Of a stretch of 64,000 nt of DNA, positions 52,378-61,543 are shown piece by piece (positions within the stretch are counted from its first letter, which is position 1; each line of letters starts with the position of its first letter). The stretch covers positions 62,001 to 126,000 of the forward strand of contig NZ_PYGC01000008.1 of NCBI RefSeq assembly GCF_003014495.1, written 5' to 3'. A program made the translations under genes and the position numbers. Under the pieces are notes generated by a model, which worked only from the letters and a program-made list of their open reading frames with translations, ran no database searches and was not told where the DNA came from. The stretch comes from Prolixibacter denitrificans (GTDB taxonomy: Bacteria; Bacteroidota; Bacteroidia; Bacteroidales; Prolixibacteraceae).

Positions 52378-54504
52378 TTAACGTTTCTTCCAGAAGGAAA
52401 CTTCCACATCTTTCACTTCGTATTTCCGTTTGGAATAAGGCAATACCGACTGAAGGTGTTCGTCGTCGCCTGCTGGCTCGAAGTGCTCGGAGAGTAGCTG
52501 CGTTAAGGCATCGCGGGTCCAAACCGGTTCACCATCTTCGCGGTAGCCACCCAGCCAGTTGTTTTTGTCAGTTCGCTCTTCATCCCAACTATAGGAAGAT
52601 GCGATAACCAACAGTCCGCCAGCATTCAGTCGGTCGTGTACCTGGTTCAGGAACCTGGCCGGATTGTACATTTCGTCCAGAATGTCGTTCACTAAAATCA
52701 AGTCGTAACCTGTGTAAAGGTCTTTCAGATTCGAAGCATCGGCCTGGTAAAAGGCAACTTTCCCGGTTAATGCTTCCATATCCAAATCCTTTAGGTTGAT
52801 TTGATGGTAGGAAACCAACTCGCCTTCTTCCGGGAAGATGTACTGCATGTTACCGTTTTCCTGAAGTTCGATAGCCAGGCGAATATTCCTTGCGGTGAAA
52901 TCCAAACCAGTCACTTCGTCGAACGAACGGGCCAATTCCCAGGTTGAACGTCCGGTTTTACACCCCAAATCAAGTGCCCGACCAGTGTTGCCCTGCATTT
53001 TTTCGATACATCTTTCGGCAATGACCTTATGGTAGTTCGGAAATCCATGCAAGCCCGGACCGTATTGAGCATGGCTGTAATGGACCACTTCCGGATCGGT
53101 TTCGTATACATCACGTTGAATGACGATCGGATTTTCCGATTCCACATAACGGAAGCCGGCATGTTGATAGAAGTGCCTGCGGAAGGCATATCGTGCATCG
53201 CGGGTGGCTTCGTTCCCGGTGGAAATCCAGGAACCACCTTTGATAAGGTTGTGTTTTAAATCGAACGTTGGCGTCGAAAAATCGTCGTAAAACGGGTGCA
53301 CCTTGAAGCCGCCAAAACCGGTAATGGGGGTTTCAGTCCACTGCCAAACATTACCGATAATATCGTAGAAGTCGCCGAATACAAATTCGTTCACAGGGCA
53401 AGGACTTTGATAGCGTTCCATGTTGATGTTGCCGGGCGCTTTGTCCCAGTATGGCTGGTCGGGAATTTGTGCCAAATCGTGCAACCGGTACCACTCTTCT
53501 TCGGTGGCTAACCGGATGGAACGGCCGGTTACTTCCGATTTCCAGTTGCAAAAGGCTTTCGCCTCCAGGTAGTTGACCTCTACCGGCCATGACCATGGCA
53601 TGTCGGTTTCGTTGTATACCAGCCGGAGTTTCCAGTCATTGCCGTCTTTTCTCCAGAATAAAGGATGTTCGGCTTCTTTGTAACTCTTCCAGGCCCAGCC
53701 TTCTTCGGTCCAGTATTTCTCTTCGTGGTAGCCGCCTGCTTCTATGAACTCGAGAAACTCGCCGTTTGAACAGAGAAACTTCGATGCTTTGAACGGTTTC
53801 AGTTCTACTTCGTGTTGACCGTATTCGTTATCCCAGCCATACAAGGGATGCTGGCGGTCTTTCCCCATTTTTACGGTTCCAGCTTCTACTGGGAGTAATG
53901 AATTGGCCGGAGCGTCACCATTTTCGGTGGAGAGATTCCAGCCTTCGATTGGTTGAAGGTATTTCAGCGGAAGCTGACGGATAAGTACCGATGAGGTTTC
54001 GAGGTGAATTCGTGCGTGCTCAATGCCCATCATGATGACCCAAAACGGGCTTTTCCAGTCGACAGGCATGGAGAGCGGAAGTTCCTTGATCACCTGATCG
54101 ACGCGGTTGCGAACCTGCTTCCGGTAAGCGCGAACTTCGTCAACCGGAGGCCAGTTGTAATGGTTCATATCCAAATCATCCCACGACATTTCATCGACAC
54201 CAACAGCAAACATCGATTCGAATTTCGGGTTGATGCGCTCATCGATGATCTTGGATAGGATGAGTTTATTGATGAAAAATACAGCCGTATGACCAAAATA
54301 GAAGATCAACGGATGGCGCAGTGGATCAGCCCGCTCGTACAGTGCCGATTCATCAGCAAATACTTCAAAAAGATGTTCATCAATGTCGAATGTCTGGTGA
54401 AAATAGGTCAATATCCGTTGCCGCATTTCTTCGGCAGTTCCTGTGTTGAGGATAGGTGTCCGGGTATCGAAAAGTTCTTTTCGGTTGACCGTTACTGTTT
54501 TCAT
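52378..54504 (-). CDS. ovoA: OvoA, 5-histidylcysteine sulfoxide synthase with methyltransferase domain (ovothiol biosynthesis)
   Basis: A 708-residue three-domain protein. Residues 1-190 are a DinB-like domain with the iron ligands in GIEHARIHLE (His163, His167 in the HxxxHxE pattern) and a further His72 in YFGHTAVF. Residues about 200-450 are the formylglycine-generating-enzyme-like sulfoxide synthase domain (NGEFLEFIEAGGYHEEKYW, RLATEEEWYRLHD, GNVWQWTETP, GGSWISTGNEATRDARYAFR). Residues about 480-708 are a SAM methyltransferase (GRALDLGCKTGRSTWELA, LILVNDILDEMYNPARFL). The protein joins cysteine to C5 of histidine via the sulfoxide and methylates the imidazole of the final thiol. The C-S lyase is not adjacent. 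It is monocistronic. Confidence 0.93.
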   Translation of the reverse strand: MKTVTVNRKELFDTRTPILNTGTAEEMRQRILTYFHQTFDIDEHLFEVFADESALYERADPLRHPLIFYFGHTAVFFINKLILSKIIDERINPKFESMFAVGVDEMSWDDLDMNHYNWPPVDEVRAYRKQVRNRVDQVIKELPLSMPVDWKSPFWVIMMGIEHARIHLETSSVLIRQLPLKYLQPIEGWNLSTENGDAPANSLLPVEAGTVKMGKDRQHPLYGWDNEYGQHEVELKPFKASKFLCSNGEFLEFIEAGGYHEEKYWTEEGWAWKSYKEAEHPLFWRKDGNDWKLRLVYNETDMPWSWPVEVNYLEAKAFCNWKSEVTGRSIRLATEEEWYRLHDLAQIPDQPYWDKAPGNINMERYQSPCPVNEFVFGDFYDIIGNVWQWTETPITGFGGFKVHPFYDDFSTPTFDLKHNLIKGGSWISTGNEATRDARYAFRRHFYQHAGFRYVESENPIVIQRDVYETDPEVVHYSHAQYGPGLHGFPNYHKVIAERCIEKMQGNTGRALDLGCKTGRSTWELARSFDEVTGLDFTARNIRLAIELQENGNMQYIFPEEGELVSYHQINLKDLDMEALTGKVAFYQADASNLKDLYTGYDLILVNDILDEMYNPARFLNQVHDRLNAGGLLVIASSYSWDEERTDKNNWLGGYREDGEPVWTRDALTQLLSEHFEPAGDDEHLQSVLPYSKRKYEVKDVEVSFWKKR

Positions 54505-54632
54505 GATTTATGGTTCGGTGGTTTCTGTGTTGATAACACGATAGTAGGGGGAAATTGTTTAGATTATCCTCATAAAAAATGTGAAAAAATAACGATTGGT
54601 CAGACTTTCTGCAGGTTATTTCACATCTTTCA

Positions 54633-55166
54633 TTAAAAGAACATGCGAACCTCTTTTTTCAATTCTGCCAGTGCGATGGTCACCGGCTGATCGTCCTGCT
54701 CCATGTACATCTGGAAAATTTTATTGCTGAGCGAGATGGCCGGCTCATCTTTTTTCACTTCATCAGCGGCCTTGTTGATAAGCATGACCAAAGATTCTTT
54801 GGCTCCTCTCAATGCTTCCCACGCCGTAACCGATACATAAATTTGTTGTGACAGATTGTGCTCGTACTCCTGCCTGATTTGTTTGAGTAACTCGTAATGA
54901 AACTGAACGGCCGAAGTGTCAGCAGCTAAGGTGCGGTTGAGAAGCGATTGCGGTGAAATTCTTTCCAGGAAGAGCGTCAACCGTTCGTAGGCCTGAAGCC
55001 TGACGGGCGTGACTTGTCCCTGGTTTTCGACCCTGAATTCAAATTCCCTTTGCCGCTGACTATTTTCCAGCATATCGCGGAATAAAAAATAGGCGGTGAG
55101 GAATACAACCAGGGCCGGTAATGTAATTTTTAGAATTTCATAAAAACTGTTGATATTGCCGTCCAT
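54633..55166 (-). CDS. Conserved membrane-anchored protein of unknown function
   Basis: A 177-residue protein. Residues about 12-30 (LKITLPALVVFLTAYFLF) form one membrane span; the rest is mostly helical and charged (RLQAYERLTLFLERISPQSLLNR, EYEHNLSQQIYVSVTAWEALRGAKESLVMLINKAAD). The pattern matches a conserved Bacteroidota protein of unknown function (recently given a DUF number, which I cannot verify here). It lies upstream of ovoA on the same strand, 128 bases away, and is divergent from the aminotransferase gene. Confidence 0.7.
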   Translation of the reverse strand: MDGNINSFYEILKITLPALVVFLTAYFLFRDMLENSQRQREFEFRVENQGQVTPVRLQAYERLTLFLERISPQSLLNRTLAADTSAVQFHYELLKQIRQEYEHNLSQQIYVSVTAWEALRGAKESLVMLINKAADEVKKDEPAISLSNKIFQMYMEQDDQPVTIALAELKKEVRMFF

Positions 55167-55377
55167 TTGAGAAAATTTTAAATTTTTCGTGACAAAAACT
55201 GTTAATCTGTTAAAATATGATGAACTTTTTTGTCAATTGTCCATTTATAAGAGTCGAGGTCCAGTAAAATTTTCTATTTTGTCCTCGGAAACTATAACAA
55301 TTATAAAGAAATTTACCGAAAATTCACCGGAACATAGTTTGGCCGGTAAATGAACAAATTTTCTGATTCAGACTATT

Positions 55378-56571
55378 ATGGAAAAAGTTGCCGACAGGAT
55401 TGCACGTCTATCCGTTTCACAAACCCTGGCCATGGCCCAAAAAAGCCGTGAATTAAAAGAACAGGGAATTGACGTAATTAGTTTGGGAGTGGGCGAACCC
55501 GATTTCGACACGCCCGAATTCATCAAGGAAGCTGCCAAGAAAGCAGTGGATGATAATTTTTCACATTATTCTCCCGTTCCCGGATATCCGGTGCTGCGGA
55601 ATGCCATCGTCAATAAGTTGAAACGAGACAACGGTCTGGATTATACCCCTGACCAGATTGTGGTTTCCAATGGTGCCAAGCATTCACTTGCCAATGTGCT
55701 GCAAGTGGTGGTTGAAGAGGGCGATGAGGTGATTGTACCGGCCCCTTACTGGGTTACTTACGTTGAGCTGGTTAAGCTTTCGGGAGGCAAGAACGTAGTG
55801 ATTAAAACTTCGGTTGACTCCGGTTTTAAAATTACCCCGGAACAGCTCGAAGCAGCCATCACGCCCAAAACCCGGGCATTCTTGTTTAGTAGCCCGAGTA
55901 ATCCTACCGGGAAATTGTATACCCGTGATGAGTTGAAAGTTTTCGCCGATATTTTCGCCAAACACCCCAATATCATCGTTATTTCTGATGAAATTTATGA
56001 ATACATCACCTATGGTGGAAAGCATGAATCTATTGCTCAGTTTGATGAAATCAAGGAGCAGGTAATCGTTGTGAACGGAGTTTCGAAAGCATACGCCATG
56101 ACCGGCTACCGGATTGGTTACATCGCTGCGCCAACCTGGATTGCCAAAGGGTGTAATAAATTACAGGGACAATATACATCAGGCCCGAACTCAGTGGCTC
56201 AGATGGCTTCGGCTGCTGCCATTAACTCCGATAATGCTGAGGTGTATAAAATGGTTGCTCAGTTTCAGAAACGCCGTGACATGGTGATGGAACTGATGGC
56301 GGAAATTCCGGGACTGAAAACCAGTAAGCCGGAAGGAGCTTTCTACGTATTTCCCGATGTGACTTACTATTTTGGTAAGAAGGTGGGAGATATTGAAATT
56401 AAGGATGCAACCGATTTGAGCATGTATCTGTTGAACGAAGCTCATGTTGGTGTGGTGACAGGTGCCGCTTTTGGTGACCCGAACTGTCTGCGGGTTTCAT
56501 ATGCTGCTTCGGAAGCTGAATTGCGTGAGGCGATTTCCCGCATCAAAGATGCATTGAACAAACTAGTATAG
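55378..56571 (+). CDS. Aspartate aminotransferase (class I PLP-dependent)
   Basis: A 397-residue cytoplasmic enzyme of type I subgroup 1b. The pyridoxal-phosphate Lys237 is in VNGVSKAYAMTGYRIGY, SSPSNPTGKLY gives the Asn that contacts the cofactor, and the carboxylate-binding Arg is in NCLRVSYAAS near the end. The N-terminal SLGVGEPDFDTPEFI is typical. It interconverts aspartate/2-oxoglutarate and oxaloacetate/glutamate; relatives may also act on prephenate. It has its own terminator and no operon partner. Confidence 0.93.
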   Translation: MEKVADRIARLSVSQTLAMAQKSRELKEQGIDVISLGVGEPDFDTPEFIKEAAKKAVDDNFSHYSPVPGYPVLRNAIVNKLKRDNGLDYTPDQIVVSNGAKHSLANVLQVVVEEGDEVIVPAPYWVTYVELVKLSGGKNVVIKTSVDSGFKITPEQLEAAITPKTRAFLFSSPSNPTGKLYTRDELKVFADIFAKHPNIIVISDEIYEYITYGGKHESIAQFDEIKEQVIVVNGVSKAYAMTGYRIGYIAAPTWIAKGCNKLQGQYTSGPNSVAQMASAAAINSDNAEVYKMVAQFQKRRDMVMELMAEIPGLKTSKPEGAFYVFPDVTYYFGKKVGDIEIKDATDLSMYLLNEAHVGVVTGAAFGDPNCLRVSYAASEAELREAISRIKDALNKLV

Positions 56572-56593
56572 AAATTGAACTAATATTATATGA

Positions 56594-56627
56594 AAAGAGG
56601 AAGGCCGAAAGCCCTCCTCTTTTTTTA
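56594..56627 (+). terminator. Intrinsic terminator of the aspartate aminotransferase gene
   Basis: AAGAGG-aa-GGC (56595-56605) pairs with GCC-ct-CCTCTT (from 56611), followed by a T-run to 56627. Confidence 0.8.
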
Positions 56628-56637
56628 TTGTGGGTTG

Positions 56638-56955
56638 CTATTTTTCGAATCCATAGTCGTGTTCCACTTTGGCAATCCGGGTTTTAAAACTCCGGTACCA
56701 GTCGCGCCTTCCTTTTTCTCTGACTGCTGCGTGTTCAGCATTTTCTTTCCATCTTTTGATGGAATCCAGGTCGCGCCAATAAGATACCGTGATACCTAAT
56801 TCCTCACGCGCACTTTCAACGCCCAAAAATCCGTCCTGCTGTCTGGCCAGTTCGACCATCCTTTCTGAAGCGGCAGCATAGCCGTTGTCTCCTTCTGTTC
56901 TTACCGAAGTGAAAATCACAGCATAATAGGTCGGTTCAGGTGTTTGGGCAATCAT
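56638..56955 (-). CDS. Antibiotic biosynthesis monooxygenase (ABM) domain protein
   Basis: A 105-residue single-domain protein of ferredoxin-like fold: YYAVIFTSVRTEGDNGYAAASERMVELARQQDGFLGVES, then GITVSYWRDLDSIKRWKENAEHAAVREKGRRDWYRSF. This is the stress-associated dimeric alpha/beta-barrel (ABM) family, common as small unknown enzymes. No catalytic role can be assigned. It is encoded 6 bases downstream of a small membrane protein, probably in the same unit. Confidence 0.85.
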   Translation of the reverse strand: MIAQTPEPTYYAVIFTSVRTEGDNGYAAASERMVELARQQDGFLGVESAREELGITVSYWRDLDSIKRWKENAEHAAVREKGRRDWYRSFKTRIAKVEHDYGFEK

Positions 56956-56961
56956 GATGAT

Positions 56962-57399
56962 TTACTTGGTAGAGTCTTTCATCGGTGCTTCCTGGGTTAC
57001 CGCCGGTTTTTCCTTTCCGCTTCTGATGAAATAATTGTATTGGAAGAAGATGGCAACAGAATAGGCGACGGTCAAGATGGCAAGTATAGCGTATCTTTTG
57101 CTTTTTCGCTGCCGCAGAAGAATGGTAAACAGGGCCAGTACTCCTCCAATTCCGGCCTGCCAGCCGAGCGATATTACCTGGAAATCCATCGGCATACTCC
57201 CGTCAGGTAACGGATGAGGATTCAAGTCGGCAAAAAGATTCACACCGAGGGCGAAAAGTCCTGTCGCTACCATCGTGAACCATCCGGCTAAATTGAGTTT
57301 TCCTTTCTTTTCTACATAGCCAAAAATGACCAGCCCAATTCCCAGAAAAATTCCCCACTGCGGGATGATGGTGTATAAGTAAAACGGATTATTACTCAT
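56962..57399 (-). CDS. Small integral membrane protein of unknown function
   Basis: A 145-residue protein with four hydrophobic segments (about 8-27, 38-56, 78-98, 104-124). The loop NLFADLNPHPLPDGSMPMDFQVI between spans 2 and 3 is probably periplasmic, and the C-terminal tail (RSGKEKPAVTQEAPMKDSTK) is polar. I do not recognise a family. It is the first gene of a two-gene unit with the ABM protein. Confidence 0.6.
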   Translation of the reverse strand: MSNNPFYLYTIIPQWGIFLGIGLVIFGYVEKKGKLNLAGWFTMVATGLFALGVNLFADLNPHPLPDGSMPMDFQVISLGWQAGIGGVLALFTILLRQRKSKRYAILAILTVAYSVAIFFQYNYFIRSGKEKPAVTQEAPMKDSTK

Positions 57400-57541
57400 G
57401 AGGTTTTTGATTGATTGTATTGGCGAAAAATAGGGAATTTTCAGCAGTTAAGTCAGCCATTTTAAGTTTTCTTAAACTAATTGCCAGGTAATAGGCAGAT
57501 AGCAAAGGATTCGTTATTTTTACGTCTATTTTTATTTCTTT

Positions 57542-58153
57542 ATGAATAACAAGTTAGAAGTTGATCCGCGCGCTCGCGGACTTATTTTTGATATCGACGG
57601 GACGATTTGCGATACAATGCCGGTGCATTATATTGCATGGAGAGACACGGCAAAAGAGTATGGCATTGATTTCACGATTCCGTTGTTTGAATCGGTAACA
57701 GGAATGCCGGCACTGGAAACCTGCCAGCTGTTAAAGGAAAAATTCAATAAGGATTTTGACCCGGAAGAGTTTACCCGAATCAAGGAGTTGCGTTATGAGG
57801 AGAACATTCATAAAGTAAAGCCAGTAGAGCCGGTTGTTGAACTTATTCACGAATACCACGGAAAACTGCCCATGGCCTGCGGAACCGGTGGTTATAAAAG
57901 ATTAGCCTGGATGGCGTTGGAAAAGGCTGGTGTAAAAGATTGTTTCGAACACCTGGTATCAGCAGAAGACGTAAAAAAACATAAACCTGACCCCGAAACT
58001 TTTTTGACAGCAGCTAGTTTAATACATATTAGCCCAACCGATTGCCAGGTTTTCGAGGATGGAAAACTGGGCTTACAGGCAGCGGAATCTGCCGGTATGA
58101 TTGCAACTGATGTTACCAAATACTATGAAGTTACCATTGGCCGTGAAGTATAA
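57542..58153 (+). CDS. HAD-superfamily phosphatase (beta-phosphoglucomutase/phosphoglycolate phosphatase-like)
   Basis: A 203-residue cytoplasmic enzyme. The nucleophile is Asp17 and the acid/base Asp19 in IFDIDGTICDTM. The cap is of the C1 helical type (about 28-88). Motif II lies in PMACGTGGYKR (a Thr in place of the more usual Ser), motif III is Lys in KKHKPDPETFL, and motif IV is CQVFEDGKLGLQAAESAG. The substrate is unknown; relatives dephosphorylate fructose-1-phosphate or sugar phosphates. Its 3' end overlaps the next gene by 29 bases, so the two are co-transcribed. Confidence 0.9.
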   Translation: MNNKLEVDPRARGLIFDIDGTICDTMPVHYIAWRDTAKEYGIDFTIPLFESVTGMPALETCQLLKEKFNKDFDPEEFTRIKELRYEENIHKVKPVEPVVELIHEYHGKLPMACGTGGYKRLAWMALEKAGVKDCFEHLVSAEDVKKHKPDPETFLTAASLIHISPTDCQVFEDGKLGLQAAESAGMIATDVTKYYEVTIGREV

Positions 58154-59177
58154 CCGTTTTTTTCTATCGATGGTGCTGGCAGGAAGCCTGCTGCTCATCA
58201 ATTCGTGTAGTACGCCGAGAAAGAGTGAGCCGAAAGTGAAAGCTACCTCGGTTGTTTTTTACAATGTGGAAAACTTGTTCGATACCATTAACAATCAAGG
58301 CGAACGTGATTTTGAGTTCAGTCCTGAATCTCCTAAAAAATGGAATACCGAGCGATATACCAAAAAGCTGAATGATATTGCGCATGTATTGATGGACGTG
58401 GATACGGTTGGAAAGCCCGGATTGATTGGGATGGCCGAAATCGAGAATCAATCGGTGTTGAATGATTTGGTCCGGACGAAGCGTATGGCCCCTGTGCATT
58501 ACCAGATTATCCACGAAGAGAGTCCGGATTACCGCGGTATCGACGTGGCGCTGCTTTATCGCCCCGATATCTTCAAAGAGATAACGCATACGGTCATCGG
58601 CATTCATTTTAAAGACGATCCGGATTATCATACGCGTGATATTCTCTACGCTAAGTTACTTTCCGGTAAGAATGACACCATTCACGTGTTCGTCAACCAC
58701 TGGCCTTCGCGCCGTGGAGGGCTTGAAAAGTCGCAACCCAAACGGGTGTTTGTCGCTTCGGTGCTCCGTGCCCAGGTAGATTCGATTACCCGATTGAACC
58801 CTGATGCGAAGATAATTATCATGGGTGATATGAACGATGAACCGGAAAACAAAAGTCTTTTCAAGGTATTGCAGGCAATTCCGGGTACGGATGGCACATT
58901 GCACAGTTTGCTTTACCAGGCTTCGATGAAGGGAAAAGGAACCTATTATTTCCGTGGCAACTGGAATATGCTCGACAATCTGGTTGTGTCACATGATTTG
59001 CTGACGGCAAAACGTGGTTGGACGACAGTTCCTGCATCAGGGAAGGTATTTCATGAAAAATGGATGGAATACCGCAACAAAAATGGAGTGATGGCACCGA
59101 ACCGCACTTATGGCGGACCGAATTATTACGGTGGTATCAGCGATCATTTCCCGGTCTATTTTATCCTGCACCGGTAG
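58125..59177 (+). CDS. Endonuclease/exonuclease/phosphatase-family lipoprotein
   Basis: A 350-residue protein with a lipoprotein signal (SMVLAGSLLLINSC, lipobox INSC). The EEP fold motifs are FYNVENLFDT at the start, GLIGMAEIENQSVL (metal-binding Glu), the catalytic region FVNHWPSRRGG, IIIMGDMNDEPENKS and the terminal GGISDHFPVYFIL. The family is Mg-dependent and cleaves phosphodiesters or phosphomonoesters. Export suggests use of extracellular DNA or phosphorylated substrates. The ATG at 58125 fits the lipoprotein signal; an ATG at 58101 would add 8 residues. Confidence 0.88.
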   Translation: MKLPLAVKYNRFFLSMVLAGSLLLINSCSTPRKSEPKVKATSVVFYNVENLFDTINNQGERDFEFSPESPKKWNTERYTKKLNDIAHVLMDVDTVGKPGLIGMAEIENQSVLNDLVRTKRMAPVHYQIIHEESPDYRGIDVALLYRPDIFKEITHTVIGIHFKDDPDYHTRDILYAKLLSGKNDTIHVFVNHWPSRRGGLEKSQPKRVFVASVLRAQVDSITRLNPDAKIIIMGDMNDEPENKSLFKVLQAIPGTDGTLHSLLYQASMKGKGTYYFRGNWNMLDNLVVSHDLLTAKRGWTTVPASGKVFHEKWMEYRNKNGVMAPNRTYGGPNYYGGISDHFPVYFILHR

Positions 59178-59190
59178 GAGTGTTGCTGCA

Positions 59191-59303
59191 AGTTCGAAAA
59201 TCAACCTGAACAGTTCGAAGCCTTACCTTAACAGGCGGAAGCTTGTTCGGTGAAGGCGGAAGGGCTTTTTTCCCTGTTCGAAGCTCAATCAGTGGAGGCG
59301 GAA
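59191..59303. repeat. Degenerate short repeats between EEP and uvrB genes
   Basis: Four GTTCG-containing units (about 59192, 59213, 59245, 59276; three read GTTCGAA) and three GGCGGAA units (59234, 59255, 59297) fill the 204-base gap. Meaning unknown. No terminator with a good U-tract was found for the upstream gene. Confidence 0.4.
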
Positions 59304-59381
59304 ACCCAGTTGACAAACAGGGAAAACGATCTGCCAGTTGTTATTGGTGACGTGTTCGGTTTAAACGAATAACCGTTTGCT

Positions 59382-61427
59382 ATGAAGTTTAAAATTGTTT
59401 CAGAATATCAACCTACCGGCGACCAACCGGAAGCGATTAATCAATTGGCCCAGGGGATCAACGAGGGAGCCAAACACCAGACCTTGTTGGGGGTGACCGG
59501 CTCGGGGAAAACCTTCACGATGGCGAATGTAATTGAGAAGGTGGAGCGGCCGACACTCATTCTGAGTCATAACAAAACACTGGCAGCGCAGTTGTATGGC
59601 GAGATGAAGCAATTCTTCCCGGATAATGCGGTGGAATATTTTGTTTCGTACTATGATTACTACCAGCCCGAAGCTTATCTTCCGGTAACGGATACATATA
59701 TTGAAAAGGATTTATCGATTAACGACGAGATTGAGAAGTTGCGGTTAAGTGCGACTTCAGCTCTACTTTCGGGGCGTCGCGATGTGATTGTCGTTTCGTC
59801 GGTTTCGTGCCTGTATGGTATCGGTAACCCGGAAGATTTTCATCAGAATGTTTCGACGTTGAAAGTGGGAGATACCGTTAGCCGGAATGCTTTCCTGCGC
59901 CAACTCGTCGATGCGATGTACTCGCGCAACGAAGTGAGTTTTAACCGGGGAACTTTTCGGGTAAAGGGCGATACGGTGGATGTGTATCCGGCTTACGCGG
60001 ATTATGCTTACCGGATTGTTTTCTGGGGTGATGAAATTGAAGAGCTGATTTCGTTTGATCCGGAAACCGGGCAGGCGATAGATGACCACGACAATATTAT
60101 TATTTATCCGGCTACCATTTTCGTTACCACGAAAGAGCGGACGCAGTCAGCCATCCGGCAAATCCAGGATGATTTGGTGAAACAGATCGAATTTTTCGAA
60201 AACGAAGGAAAACGGGCGGAAGCCAAACGAATTGATGACCGGGTAAATTATGACCTGGAGATGATTCGGGAATTGGGATATTGTCCGGGCATTGAGAACT
60301 ATTCCCGTTATTTTGATGGTCGTAAGGCGGGAACCCGTCCGTTCTGTTTACTCGACTATTTTCCGGATGATTTTCTGATGGTGATCGATGAGAGTCACGT
60401 GACGATTCCGCAAATCAGGGCGATGTACGGAGGCGACCGGGCACGAAAGGTAAATTTGGTGGAATACGGTTTTCGTCTGCCGGCAGCTATCGATAACCGG
60501 CCGTTGAAGTTTGAGGAGTTTGAGGATATTATCAACCAAATTGTATACGTCAGCGCGACGCCTGCGGAATATGAGTTGGAGAAAAGTGAAGGTGTCGTCG
60601 TAGAACAGATTATTCGCCCAACTGGATTGCTCGATCCCAAAATCGAGGTGCGTCCCAGCACCAATCAGATTGACGATTTGATGGAAGAAATTCATCAGCG
60701 TGTGCAGCGGAACGAGCGGATACTGGTAACGACACTAACCAAGCGAATGGCGGAAGAGCTCACCAGCTATTTCACCCGGATGGATATTCAGACCCGTTAC
60801 ATTCACTCCGATGTGGACACGTTGGAGCGTGTTCAGATTATGGAAGATCTGCGAAAAGGAGAATTCGACGTATTGGTCGGAATTAACTTGCTTCGTGAAG
60901 GACTGGACTTGCCGGAAGTTTCCTTGGTAGCGATTCTGGATGCGGACAAGGAAGGTTTCCTGCGTTCGGAGCGTTCGCTAACGCAGACGGCTGGTCGGGC
61001 TGCACGAAACCTGAATGGCCTGGTCATTATGTACGCCGATAAGATTACGCAATCAATGCAAAAAACCATTGATTCGACCAACCGCCGCCGTGCGAAGCAG
61101 ATGGCTTACAACGAAGAGAACAATATTACGCCGCAGCAGATCATCAAAGCGACCCGCGAAATTATCGGATACGAGTATCGGAAAGAGAAAGAAACGACTG
61201 GTTCACCGAAAGCTTACGCAGGGCCGCCTCCAGCCGATGTGGCTGCCGATCCGGTTGTGCAGTACATGACGGTGGATGCCCTGGAAAAAGCTATCGCCAA
61301 TACGAAGAAAGAAATGGAGAAAGCAGCCAAAGAGCTGGACTTCATCGAAGCTGCCCAGTTGCGTGATGAGATGTACCGCCTTCAGGGATTGCTGAAAGAG
61401 CGTTCGGGCGAGAAAAGCAAGCGATAA
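59382..61427 (+). CDS. uvrB: UvrB, excinuclease ABC subunit B
   Basis: A 681-residue protein of normal length. Walker A GVTGSGKT (37-44), the beta-hairpin region YYDYYQPEAYL (90-100) that inserts into DNA at lesions, VIDESHVT (helicase motif II), the C-terminal helicase half (GINLLREGLDLPEVSLVAIL, QTAGRAARN) and the UvrC-binding UVR domain (about 640-672, LEKAIANTKKEMEKAAKELDF) are all present. It loads onto damaged DNA with UvrA and recruits UvrC in nucleotide excision repair. It is monocistronic and convergent with the sigma-factor gene. Confidence 0.97.
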   Translation: MKFKIVSEYQPTGDQPEAINQLAQGINEGAKHQTLLGVTGSGKTFTMANVIEKVERPTLILSHNKTLAAQLYGEMKQFFPDNAVEYFVSYYDYYQPEAYLPVTDTYIEKDLSINDEIEKLRLSATSALLSGRRDVIVVSSVSCLYGIGNPEDFHQNVSTLKVGDTVSRNAFLRQLVDAMYSRNEVSFNRGTFRVKGDTVDVYPAYADYAYRIVFWGDEIEELISFDPETGQAIDDHDNIIIYPATIFVTTKERTQSAIRQIQDDLVKQIEFFENEGKRAEAKRIDDRVNYDLEMIRELGYCPGIENYSRYFDGRKAGTRPFCLLDYFPDDFLMVIDESHVTIPQIRAMYGGDRARKVNLVEYGFRLPAAIDNRPLKFEEFEDIINQIVYVSATPAEYELEKSEGVVVEQIIRPTGLLDPKIEVRPSTNQIDDLMEEIHQRVQRNERILVTTLTKRMAEELTSYFTRMDIQTRYIHSDVDTLERVQIMEDLRKGEFDVLVGINLLREGLDLPEVSLVAILDADKEGFLRSERSLTQTAGRAARNLNGLVIMYADKITQSMQKTIDSTNRRRAKQMAYNEENNITPQQIIKATREIIGYEYRKEKETTGSPKAYAGPPPADVAADPVVQYMTVDALEKAIANTKKEMEKAAKELDFIEAAQLRDEMYRLQGLLKERSGEKSKR

Positions 61428-61468
61428 CAATTCCAGTATAAGATCTGAAAAGTTAACATTCAGATATA

Positions 61469-61495
61469 AAAAAGCCCCGCTCATTTGGCGGGGCT
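61469..61495 (-). terminator. Intrinsic terminator of the sigma-factor gene
   Basis: Arms AGCCCCGC (61473-61480) and GCGGGGCT (61488-61495). The A-run at 61469-61473 reads as U on the minus strand. On the plus strand there is no clear T-run, so it serves rpoD better than uvrB. Confidence 0.8.
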
Positions 61496-61543
61496 AATCT
61501 TATCTGTATAAGATTGTTGTCTTGAATGTGCTTTCGGATTGCC

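Noticed and set aside
59382-59500. Good Bacteroidota promoter just upstream of uvrB
   Set aside because: The CCGTTTG before the ATG lacks the TA at the right distance, so no promoter is claimed.
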